Source: Streptomyces sp. CB02400
Lineage (GTDB): Bacteria > Actinomycetota > Actinomycetes > Streptomycetales > Streptomycetaceae
Direction: 5' to 3'
Assembly (NCBI RefSeq): GCF_001905725.1
Contig: NZ_LIWB01000011.1
Coordinates: 62,001 to 126,000, forward strand
DNA: 64,000 nucleotides
Shown: in pieces, positions 1-7,435 of the stretch
Layout of the letters: every line of letters starts with the position of its first letter
Position numbering within the stretch: the first letter of the stretch is position 1
Notes under the pieces: model-generated
Seen by the model: only the letters and a program-made list of their open reading frames with translations
Databases searched by the model: none
Told to the model about the DNA's origin: nothing
Translations under genes and position numbers: made by a program

Positions 1-1
1 C

Positions 2-637
2 CTGTCCTTCACCCTCGTCAGCCACATCGGTTTCATGCTGTTCGGGATCGCGCTGTTCGACGTACAGGGCCTGACCGGCACCATCCTCTACGTCGTCCAC
101 CACATCGTCGTCCAGGCGGCCCTGTTCCTCGTCGCCGGTCTGGCCGTGCGCCGCACGGGGACCGCCGCGCTGCACCGCATGGCGACGCGGCCGAAGCCCG
201 GCCCGCTGGTCGTCACGCTGTTCGTCGTCCCGGCCCTGAGCCTGTCCGGCATCCCGCCGCTCTCCGGCTTCGTGGCCAAGCTGGCCCTGCTGCGGGCCGG
301 CATCGCACAGGGCACACCGGCCGCCTACGCACTCGCCGGAACCGCCCTGCTCACCAGCCTGCTGACCCTCTCCACCATGACCCGTGTCTGGATGGCGGCG
401 TTCATGGGACGGCCACCGGGCCGCCCGGAGGAGCGTCCGGCGAAGCCCCCGGGCACCGGGCGCGACCGTCCGAGCGGAACGCGGCTCATGCTCGCCGCCG
501 CGGCCGGCATGACGACGACCGGAGTGGCGGTCGCCGTGTGCGCGGGCCCGCTCGCCGGCCTCGGCGAGCGGGCCGCCGAGGATCTGCTGCACCCGCGCGA
601 GTACCGCTCCGCCGTACTGGAGGGGAGCCGGCGGTGA
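2..637 (+). CDS. mrpD: Na+/H+ antiporter subunit D (Mrp/Mnh type), 3' part
   Basis: The last 211 codons of a membrane antiporter subunit; the 5' part lies outside the window. The visible part reads through SFTLVSHIGFMLFGIALFD and HHIVVQAALFLVAGL, typical of the late membrane helices of the proton-translocating NuoL/M/N-like subunits of Mrp complexes. Further hydrophobic helices follow, then a charged cytoplasmic tail with a PGRPEERPAKPPG stretch. The stop overlaps the GTG start of the next gene (GTGA), so the genes are translationally coupled. MrpD and MrpA are the ion-translocating subunits of a secondary Na+/H+ antiporter that supports pH and sodium homeostasis. The D assignment rests on position directly before E, F and G. 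Confidence 0.9.
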   Translation: MSFTLVSHIGFMLFGIALFDVQGLTGTILYVVHHIVVQAALFLVAGLAVRRTGTAALHRMATRPKPGPLVVTLFVVPALSLSGIPPLSGFVAKLALLRAGIAQGTPAAYALAGTALLTSLLTLSTMTRVWMAAFMGRPPGRPEERPAKPPGTGRDRPSGTRLMLAAAAGMTTTGVAVAVCAGPLAGLGERAAEDLLHPREYRSAVLEGSRR

Positions 638-1239
638 ACCGTCGCCCGAGCCGCCGCCAGGGCCGGTTCCGTCGAGGACTGCGCCACGTGCCGATGATCG
701 TCTGGTTGTGGCTGCTGTGGATCCTGCTGTGGGGATCCACCAGCGCGGTGGTCCTCATCGGCGGCCTGCTCGTCGCCGTCGGTGTGGTCCTGCTCTTCCC
801 GCTGCCCGCGGTGCTGCCGGGCACCGTACCCAGACCGCTGCAGACCGGGCGACTGCTGGTCCACCTGCTCACGGACCTGGTCAAGTCGGGATCCACCGTC
901 GCCTGGCAGGTCGTCCGCCACGGCAGGAGGACCTCCTCCGCGATCGTCGAAGTCCCCCTGGGCGTCGACAGCGACCTGCTGATCGCAGCCGTGGCCCGGC
1001 TCACCACCATGACTCCCGGCACCGTCGTGATCGAGATCGACCGGCGCCGCAAGCGCCTGTACGTGCACGCGCTGCCGGTGCGTGACCAGCGCGACATCGC
1101 ACGTCGCCGGAACGACGTACAGGCCGTGGAGCGCCGGGTCGCGCGAGTGGCCGGCCACCGCCGCGGCGCCGAGAAACCGGGGCCGGCCCCCGGCCGGCCG
1201 GACGACACCCGACATCACTCCCGAGGAAGGGAACCATGA
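634..1239 (+). CDS. mrpE: Na+/H+ antiporter subunit E
   Basis: A 201-residue protein. After a basic N-terminus come two closely spaced membrane helices (about residues 18-60, with WLWLLWILLWG), then the soluble MrpE domain with VPLGVDSDLLIAAVARLTTMTPGT and VIEIDRRRKRLYVHAL, both hallmarks of the family. The GTG start is chosen because it overlaps the stop of the D gene and because homology begins there; the longer upstream open frame is the antisense-like shadow of D. The C-terminal 50 residues are hydrophilic and probably variable. It is a small structural subunit of the Mrp antiporter. Its stop overlaps the ATG of the F gene (ATGA). Confidence 0.9.
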   Translation: MNRRPSRRQGRFRRGLRHVPMIVWLWLLWILLWGSTSAVVLIGGLLVAVGVVLLFPLPAVLPGTVPRPLQTGRLLVHLLTDLVKSGSTVAWQVVRHGRRTSSAIVEVPLGVDSDLLIAAVARLTTMTPGTVVIEIDRRRKRLYVHALPVRDQRDIARRRNDVQAVERRVARVAGHRRGAEKPGPAPGRPDDTRHHSRGREP

Positions 1240-1502
1240 CCATCCTGTACGGCGCCACGCTGGCCGTGATCGCGGCGGCGGGCCTGCTCACACTGCTGCG
1301 CCTCGTGCGCGGTCCCCTCGCCCTCGACCGCATCATGGCACTCGACGTCCTCGTGACCATGACCATCGCCGCGACCGCGGTGGGCGCCGTGGCACGCGAC
1401 GACACCACCGCCGTCCCCGTGCTCGTCGTCCTCGCCCTGCTGGCCTTCATCGGATCGGTGACGGCGGCCCACCTGGTCGAGAAACGGGAGGGCATGCGAT
1501 GA
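1236..1502 (+). CDS. mrpF: Na+/H+ antiporter subunit F (MrpF)
   Basis: An 88-residue, three-helix membrane protein. It has the family's GPLALDRIMALDVLVTMTIAA segment between helices 1 and 2, and ends with FIGSVTAAHLVEKRE. The length matches MrpF/MnhF (about 85-95 residues). ATG overlaps the end of subunit E and the stop overlaps the start of subunit G, so D-E-F-G are read as a coupled unit. The role, by family, is as a small subunit of the cation/proton antiporter. Confidence 0.92.
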   Translation: MTILYGATLAVIAAAGLLTLLRLVRGPLALDRIMALDVLVTMTIAATAVGAVARDDTTAVPVLVVLALLAFIGSVTAAHLVEKREGMR

Positions 1503-1891
1503 CCACCGCGCTGAACACGGTCACCGCCGTCCTGCTCCCCGCGGGTGCGGCCTTCTGCCTGCTCGGTGCCCTGGGCCTGCTTCGCTTCCCCGACACCACC
1601 AGTCGTCTCCACGCGGCCGCCAAGGCGCAGACCCTCGGCCTGCTGCTCGTCCTCGTCGGAGCGGCCGCACAGATGCCCGGGCGCCACGCCCCGGTCCTGC
1701 TGCTCGTGGCCCTGTTCCAACTGTTCACCGCCCCGATCAGCAGCCAGATCATCGGCCGCACCGCCTACCGCACCCACGGCCTCGACCGCGACCTGCTCCT
1801 CCGCGACGAACTCGCGGACCGCCTCGCACGCGACGGCATCTCCCTCCACGGACACGACCGGCCCCAGCGGGACGACGACGCGGAACGTTGA
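1499..1891 (+). CDS. mrpG: Na+/H+ antiporter subunit G (MrpG)
   Basis: A 130-residue membrane protein with three predicted helices. It carries the MrpG core: GALGLLRFPDTTSRLHAAAK, then a TLGLLLVLVGAA helix and FQLFTAPISSQIIGRTAYR. The ATG overlaps the preceding TGA. The C-terminal 35 residues are acidic and polar and would lie in the cytoplasm. This is the last gene of the mrp operon, because the following 480 bases have no supported gene. Confidence 0.92.
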   Translation: MTTALNTVTAVLLPAGAAFCLLGALGLLRFPDTTSRLHAAAKAQTLGLLLVLVGAAAQMPGRHAPVLLLVALFQLFTAPISSQIIGRTAYRTHGLDRDLLLRDELADRLARDGISLHGHDRPQRDDDAER

Positions 1892-2371
1892 TCCCACGGC
1901 GACGCCACGGGCGTCGAACGGGTCACGGGCGTGGACCGCCACGGCACGCTGTCCGATGTCTTCGGGCACCCGGTGGCCGACGGCCGCGGCTCTTCGTCTC
2001 GCCCGTTCGACCGGCTTCCAGTCGGCCTTCCGCCAACGGACCGTGTGACCGCGGACCGGTCTGCCGGGTGGAGCACCGCACCACCTGTGCCCAAGCTGCT
2101 CGCCGCCCCTCGCCCGTCGGCCGGCGCCACCACGCGCATCGTCAGTCCCGGCATCCTCACCTCGGCCTCGGAGCCGCTGGCCACGGCCCTCGCCGCTCTC
2201 CTCGTCACCACCCTCGGCCCTGCTCCCGACCGCCTGCTCGGCGTCCGCCGGCCGGTGTGGGAGTAGTGAGCCCGCCGCCGAACCGTCCGCGTCGTCGTAC
2301 CCGTCCTCGCGGCTCGTTCTCAGGTGCCGCGAACGCGGTACCTGACCGGCCCAGCGCAACGAGGAGAGCTC
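1892..2371. other. 480-base stretch without a supported gene
   Basis: Lies between the antiporter operon and the SDR gene. A 111-codon open frame (1931-2266, +) has no recognisable domain, and its composition looks like chance GC-rich reading. No strong hairpin was found. The last bases hold the ribosome site GAGGAG for the SDR gene, so a promoter probably lies here. Confidence 0.5.
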
Positions 2372-3379
2372 ATGCAGCAGAAGCCGGAGACGGTCGTGGT
2401 GACGGGGGCCAGCGCCGGCATAGGCCGTGCGGCGGCCAGGATGTTCGCCGCACGCGGTGCCCGGGTGGTGCTGCTCGCCCCGGGCCGGGCGGGACTGGAA
2501 GCCGCGGCGGCCGAGGTCCGACGGGCAGGTGGGCAGGCGCTGCCCGTCGTCACCGACATGTCCGACCCCGACCAGGTGGAAGCGGCGGCCCGCCGCGCGG
2601 AGGAGGAGTCGGGCCCCATCGATGTCTGGGTGAACAACGCCTTCACCTCCGCGTTCGGTAGCTTCATGGACCTGGCACCGGAGGAGTTCCTCCAGACGAC
2701 CCGATCGACGTACCTGGGCTATGTGCACGGCACCCGGGCAGCCCTGGCCCGCATGCTGCCCCGCGACCGCGGCACCATCGTGCAGGTCGGTTCCGCGCTC
2801 GCCTACCGCGGCATCCCGTTGCAGAGCGCCTACTGCGGTGCCAAGCACGCCATCCAGGGCTTCACCGAGTCGGTGCGCTGCGAACTGCTGCACGACCGGT
2901 CCCGCGTGCGGATCACGATGGTGCAGATGCCCGCGGTCAACACTCCCCAGTTCACCTGGCTGCGCACGCACCTGTCCCGGCACGCGCGGCTGGTCCCCCC
3001 GATCTACCAGCCGGAGGTCGCCGCCCGCGCCGTACTGCGCGCCGCCGACCGTCCCCGGCGGCGCGAGTACTGGGTCGGCGCCTCCACGGTGGCGACGCTG
3101 CTGGCCAACGCCGTGGTCCCCGGGCTGCTGGACCGCTATCTGGCCCGGACCGCCTTCGACTCGCAGCAGACGGACGCCCAGCCGTCGCCCGAGGGACCCG
3201 GCAACCTCTTCGCGCCGGCCGACGACACGGAGGACTACGGCGCGCACGGAGTCTTCGACGACCAGGCGCACGCTCGCAGCCCGCAGTCGTGGGCGAGCCG
3301 CCACCGCATCGGACGCGCCGCGACCGCGGCCGGCCTCGCCGGGACGGGGTACGCGCTGTTTCGTCGCGTCAGGTCCTGA
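2372..3379 (+). CDS. SDR-family oxidoreductase with C-terminal extension
   Basis: A 335-residue short-chain dehydrogenase/reductase. The NAD(P) motif TGASAGIG is at residues 10-17, a variant of the NNAG motif reads NNAFTSA, and the catalytic residues appear as S (VQVGSALAYRG), Y (SAYCGAKH) and the following K. The first 240 residues are a standard Rossmann fold. The tail of about 90 residues ends in GRAATAAGLAGTGYALFRRVRS, which could form a membrane-associated helix. ATG 2372 follows GAGGAG at 2361-2366. The substrate cannot be predicted. The early part of the tail (FDSQQTDAQPSPEGPGNLF) resembles that of SDRs found in actinobacterial stress loci, but that is only an impression. Confidence 0.87.
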   Translation: MQQKPETVVVTGASAGIGRAAARMFAARGARVVLLAPGRAGLEAAAAEVRRAGGQALPVVTDMSDPDQVEAAARRAEEESGPIDVWVNNAFTSAFGSFMDLAPEEFLQTTRSTYLGYVHGTRAALARMLPRDRGTIVQVGSALAYRGIPLQSAYCGAKHAIQGFTESVRCELLHDRSRVRITMVQMPAVNTPQFTWLRTHLSRHARLVPPIYQPEVAARAVLRAADRPRRREYWVGASTVATLLANAVVPGLLDRYLARTAFDSQQTDAQPSPEGPGNLFAPADDTEDYGAHGVFDDQAHARSPQSWASRHRIGRAATAAGLAGTGYALFRRVRS

Positions 3380-3758
3380 ACCGCACGCATCGCCGGTGCT
3401 CTACCCCGGGGCATGGGTGCCGGCCAACCGCAAGACCGCCGGCCCAGGGAGATGATCAGAGCGTTGGCGCCTGTTCGCAGCGTCGGCACGCCTCCGGTTC
3501 CGGGACGCGACGTGAAGGGGGTCGATCGCCGCGAACCTTCGGCGCATCGTCTCCACGGCCTCCTCGCCGCCGCCCAACCCTGCCCCCTCATCTGCGGCCG
3601 CCGCCGTTGCCTCCGTTCGCGCCAGGTTCAACGCACCGCGACCGCGATCAGGACCGAGCGGTACTGACGGAGCACTCGGCGGTTTGCGGCGTCCGGCGTG
3701 GTGTTACCCCTACGTGGACGGCATCAGCCGTCGCTGGACACCACTGGAGGGTTCTTTT
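3380..3758. other. 379-base stretch without a supported gene
   Basis: No open frame here has a recognisable domain. The ribosome site of the next gene (CTGGAGGG, 3744-3751) closes the stretch. Confidence 0.5.
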
Positions 3759-4169
3759 ATGGCTACTGCAGTCAAGGACATGCTCGGTACCTACCCTGCC
3801 GATCTGGGCGGAGTGGACCGGGAGAAGCTCGCCCGGTGCATCGAGGAGTGCATCGCCTGTGCACAGGCGTGCACCGCGTGCGCGGACGCGTGCCTGTCGG
3901 AGGAGATGGTCAGTGAACTGACCAAGTGCATCCGCACGAACGCCGACTGTGCCGACATCTGCAACGCCACCGCCGCGGTGCTGTCCCGCCACACCGGCTA
4001 CGACGCCAACATCACCCGCGTGATCCTCCAGGCATGCGCCACCGTCTGCAAAGCCTGTGCCGACGAGTGCGGGCGCCACGCCGACCAGCACGACCACTGC
4101 CGCGTGTGCGCCGAAGCCTGCCGCCGCTGCGAACAGGCGTGCAACGACCTGATCGCTTCCCTGGGCTGA
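3759..4169 (+). CDS. Cys-rich four-helix-bundle copper-binding protein (DUF326 / Csp-like)
   Basis: A 136-residue protein with regularly spaced cysteines: CIEECIACAQACTACADAC near residue 27, then CIRTNADCADIC, CATVCKACADEC and CRVCAEACRRCEQAC. This CxxxC/CxxC lining of four helices is the signature of the DUF326 family, whose studied members (Csp copper storage proteins) bind many Cu(I) ions inside a helical bundle. There is no signal peptide, so it resembles cytosolic Csp forms. ATG 3759 follows GGAGGG with good spacing. Copper storage is inferred from family and residue pattern. No copper exporter or CsoR gene is adjacent. Confidence 0.88.
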   Translation: MATAVKDMLGTYPADLGGVDREKLARCIEECIACAQACTACADACLSEEMVSELTKCIRTNADCADICNATAAVLSRHTGYDANITRVILQACATVCKACADECGRHADQHDHCRVCAEACRRCEQACNDLIASLG

Positions 4170-4699
4170 CATACTCCCCGCCCACTCCGCCGCTGCACCG
4201 GGCGGACGGGGGCCGACTTCGGAGGGCGGCAGGGCTGCGGGTCCCCAGTTCCGCCCGGTCGCATCCGCGCGGACCGCACGCGAGCCGGTCGTAAGTGGCC
4301 GGATGATCTTGAAGGAATGCTCGGTACAACCCCGGGGCACGCAGCGGGCCGGCTATGCCGCGAGGAGGCATTGCATGTCCGTGCGCGAGAGGACGTCGGC
4401 GCACGCGGTGATCTCAGCCAGGGGTCGGCGCGGCGGGGTGCACCTGTGTTCGAGGATGCCCTGGCGCTTTTCCGCACCGGAGCGTTCGGGTCGGGTCGGA
4501 CGCTGTCCGACATCACCGCAGACATTTTGGCCGGCAGGGCAGGGGCACGTCGGATCCGCAATCCGTGCCCGTGTCCAGTCTGCGGGGTCGGGTGGGCAAG
4601 ACCACTCCGATCTTCGGCGTCAGCCGCAGGGGCAGGGGTACGACGAATACGGCGTCAGGAAGAGGCAGCCCGCTAGCCAGGCATGCATCCGAGGAGTCC
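4170..4699. other. 530-base stretch without a supported gene
   Basis: Open frames of up to about 200 codons exist on both strands, but none has a recognisable domain and they overlap each other. It may hold decayed sequence, given the relics that follow. Confidence 0.4.
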
Positions 4700-5095
4700 G
4701 TGTTGCTGTTTCCGTGCCACCGCCTCACCGAAGACCAGATCGTGATCGAGATCGACGACGCCATCGATTTCAACACGGAGGACGTCGCCCACGGGCACCT
4801 CTGTGGGGAGATCTCGCGGTCGGCCGCCCGCACCGTGATCATCGATGTGCAAACGCCCTTGGTCACCGCCACGGCTGTCAGTGTCCTGCTGCGTACCCGG
4901 CGATTCGCCCATAGCCGTGGAGCCGTGCTGTGTGTGGTGGCGCGTCGATCGCTGGCCCGCAGGGTCTTCCGCGCAACCGGTGTCTGCCGATACCTGCGCG
5001 TGGCAGCCACACTGCCCGGCGCCGTGAGACTCACCCGCGGATGCCGGCCCCTCCCGGAACCGCCGACCCGGCAGGGTGGCGGTGCCCTGGCATGA
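4700..5095 (+). CDS. STAS-like (anti-sigma factor antagonist-like) protein
   Basis: About 131 residues. The order of elements resembles a STAS domain: a strand-rich start (IVIEIDDAIDFNTEDVAHGHL), a strand reading TVIIDVQTPLVTATAVSVLL in place of the usual 'D-L-S-x-V-x-F-M-D-S-S-G', then a helix and GAVLCVVARRSLARRVFRATG before a LRVAATLPGAV end. STAS proteins bind serine-kinase anti-sigma factors. The phosphorylatable Ser/Thr region is degenerate, so it may not be switched by phosphorylation. The start GTG 4700 has GAGGAG only 3 bases upstream, which is short; earlier in-frame starts are possible. It abuts an SDR relic, and a better STAS copy lies at 36234-36641. Confidence 0.5.
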   Translation: MLLFPCHRLTEDQIVIEIDDAIDFNTEDVAHGHLCGEISRSAARTVIIDVQTPLVTATAVSVLLRTRRFAHSRGAVLCVVARRSLARRVFRATGVCRYLRVAATLPGAVRLTRGCRPLPEPPTRQGGGALA

Positions 5096-5748
5096 GATCC
5101 GCGCCGTGCGCGCCGACTTGCGGACCGGCGAGGGACGGTTTCGGCTGCTGGACGCGCTCGACGGTCTGACGGTCGACGCGGCGGCCCTCAACGCGGGTGT
5201 GGGCCAGGGTGGAGCCTTGGTGGACACCGACCTGGCCGATGACCGGTAGGTCGTCGATCTCGACGTCACCGCGACCGTGCGGCCGGCCAAGCTGCTGCTG
5301 CGGGCCATGGTGACGCGCGGGGCGGGCCGGCTCGCGTTCGCCTCGTCGGTCGCCTCGACGATGCCCGGCTCGTTCCAGCCCTTCTGCAACGCCTCTAAAG
5401 CATTCGTGCAGTCCTTCGCCCAAGCGCTGGCGGAAGAGGTGAAGGACACTGGGGTGACGGGTCACCTCCTTCATGCCGGGCCCGACGGACACGGACTTCT
5501 TCGAGTGGACGGACATGGCGGACGGCACCCGGATCGGGACCGCGGTGAAGGGCGATCCCGCGCAGGTGGCCGAGCAGGCGTTCGAAGCGATCGTGAACGG
5601 CGAGAGGAAGGCCGTGACCGGATCGTGGAAGGCCAAGGCGCAGGGCTTGGCCGGGAAAGTCCTGCCCGACGGGGTCAAGGCGGCGGCCCACCGGCGGATG
5701 GCGGAACCGGGCACCGGTGACGAACCGGGTTCCGCGCGACGGGAGTGA
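5096..5748 (+). pseudogene. Decayed SDR gene, paralog of the intact gene at 41765
   Basis: Reads as a close relative of the SDR at 41765-42571 from its residue 57 or so to the end, but cannot make one protein. The N-terminal third with the TGASAGIG site is missing. After VDTDLADDR an in-frame TAG occurs at 5247-5249 where the intact copy has an alanine codon. Near 5458-5472 a single extra base moves the frame (13 bases where the intact copy has 12 between GVT and FMPG). The remaining frame then matches to the end (DGVKAAAHRRMAEPGTG versus DSVKAAAHRKLAEPGTG). Three independent defects make this a clear pseudogene, not a sequencing error. Confidence 0.88.
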
Positions 5749-5800
5749 CGCGGGGACGGCCTTCCGGTGGCCGAACCGCGCCGGTATCGCGCGGGCCGTC

Positions 5801-7048
5801 ATGAGCACTCCAGTGGACATGAGTGCTCATCGACTGGTTCCCGAGTCCCTGGCTCTGCTGACCGAGGGCTACGCCTGGCTGCCCGATCTGATGCGCGCCG
5901 AGAACGACACGGCGCTGACCCTGCGCGTCCTCGGCAAGCCGGCCCTGGCCGTGCGGGGGCCCGACGCGGTCTGCTTCTTCTACGACGAGGAACACGTCCG
6001 GCGCCACGGCGCGCTCCCCGGCCCGGTCCTGAGCACTCTCTTCGGTCACGGCGCGGTCCACACCCTCGACGGCGACGCGCACCGGCAGCGGAAGTCCTTT
6101 TTCCTGCCCCTGCTGGAGACCGACGCGGTGACAGGTTCGGCCGGGCACATCGCCGATGCCTGGGACGAGGCCGTACCGCGCTGGCGGGAGCGGCCGGAGG
6201 TGGTGCTCTTCGACGCCGTCAGCCGGGTGATCACGCGCGGTGTCTGCCGCTGGGCGGGCGTGCCCCTTACCGAGGACGAGGAGGAACCGCTCGCGCGGGA
6301 CCTGCTGGCCATGGTCGACGGTTTCGCAACGGTGGGCCCACGCCACTGGCGGGCCAGGCGGGCCCGTACCCGTCGGGAACAGCGATTCGCGGACCTGGTG
6401 GCCCGGGTCAGGTCCGGGGCGGTCGACGCCCCGACCGGTTCCGTACTGGACCGCGTCTGCGGCCACCGAGACGCTTCCGGCGCCGAGCTGTCCCCCCGGA
6501 TCGCGGCGGTGGAACTCCTCAACGTCATCCGGCCCACCACCGCGCTGAGCTGGTTCGTGGCCTTCGCCGCGCACGCCCTGCACTGTTGGCCGGAGCATTC
6601 GGAGCGGCTGCGATCGGGCGAGGCGGCGTTCGCCACGGCGTTCGCCCATGAGGTCCGCCGGTTCTATCCCTTCGCCCCGTTCCTGGGCGGGCAGGCCGTC
6701 ACCGACCTGACCTGGCACGGCCGCCGCGTCCCGGCCGGCGGGCTGGTTCTGCTGGACGTCTACGGGCAGAACCACGACGAGCGGTTGTTCAAGGATCCGT
6801 ACGCCTTCCGTCCGGAGCGCTTCCTCGACCACCCGCCCGGCCGGGACGACCTGATCCCTCAGGGCGGCGCGGATCCCCGCGCCGGACACCGCTGCCCCGG
6901 CGAGGCCATGGCAGTGGGTGTCCTCGAGACGCTCGCCCAGCGCTTGGCCCAGCTGAGCTACGAGGTTCCGCCGCAGGACCCGACCGTCCCCTTGAACCGC
7001 ATCCCCACCCGCCCCCGCAGCGGAATGATCATCAAGGTGCTCGCGTAG
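5801..7048 (+). CDS. CYP152-family cytochrome P450 (H2O2-dependent fatty-acid peroxygenase type)
   Basis: A 415-residue P450. The heme loop reads GHRCPGE with the Cys thiolate ligand at residue 365. Helix I carries NVIRPTTALSWF with Arg244-Pro245, the pair that replaces the acid-alcohol pair in CYP152 enzymes such as P450 BS-beta, where Arg binds the substrate carboxylate so that H2O2 can be used directly. The length (about 415) also fits. Such enzymes hydroxylate fatty acids at the alpha or beta carbon, or decarboxylate them, without a redox partner; none is encoded nearby. ATG 5801 is chosen because homology starts near SAHRLVPESLALL. ATG 5819 is also possible, and no clear ribosome site decides. 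The upstream open frame runs into the SDR relic. Confidence 0.9.
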   Translation: MSTPVDMSAHRLVPESLALLTEGYAWLPDLMRAENDTALTLRVLGKPALAVRGPDAVCFFYDEEHVRRHGALPGPVLSTLFGHGAVHTLDGDAHRQRKSFFLPLLETDAVTGSAGHIADAWDEAVPRWRERPEVVLFDAVSRVITRGVCRWAGVPLTEDEEEPLARDLLAMVDGFATVGPRHWRARRARTRREQRFADLVARVRSGAVDAPTGSVLDRVCGHRDASGAELSPRIAAVELLNVIRPTTALSWFVAFAAHALHCWPEHSERLRSGEAAFATAFAHEVRRFYPFAPFLGGQAVTDLTWHGRRVPAGGLVLLDVYGQNHDERLFKDPYAFRPERFLDHPPGRDDLIPQGGADPRAGHRCPGEAMAVGVLETLAQRLAQLSYEVPPQDPTVPLNRIPTRPRSGMIIKVLA

Positions 7049-7435
7049 GCACTGGGCGGCTGCCATACCCTGAGGCCGGCCACGTGCCAGTTTCTCGGAC
7101 CGCGGGCGGCACCCGAACTCCGGGCGAGCGGCACGAACTGATCACCGATCTCACCGGTCATCCCCCACTACTGCCGAACTGCGCCGCCGCCCCTCATGGG
7201 CGCGCGGCCAGCCGTCACGTCGGTGGGGCCTGCCAAGCACCGGAGATCTCGCTGCTCACGTGGTGTGCGCCGTCCTCGTTGCGGATGACTACCACGCCTG
7301 CCACTCGGTTGTAGGCAAGAACGGTTCTCATTCCTGTGGGCCGAGGAGGGCGGCGACCGGCCGCACGAGACGGCGTGCCGACCACCTCCCATGGGCGTAG
7401 CGTCCTCGTAGGGCCCGCATGCTGGAGGTGTTTCC
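7049..7435. other. 387-base stretch without a supported gene
   Basis: Contains only short open frames without domains. It should hold the promoter of the phosphatase gene. The ribosome site GGAGGTG (7423-7429) lies at its right end. Confidence 0.5.

Noticed and set aside
1001..3304. A 767-codon minus-strand frame over the antiporter and SDR genes
   Set aside because: It is the mirror frame of real genes on the plus strand, without any family match.
4317..4676. A 119-codon plus-strand frame upstream of the STAS-like gene
   Set aside because: No domain could be recognised and the composition is typical of chance frames; the region also looks decayed.
7215..7331. A 38-codon minus-strand frame starting MRTVLAYNRVAGVVVIRNED
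   Set aside because: Its codon third positions are not GC-biased as in real genes here, and no ribosome site with proper spacing is present.
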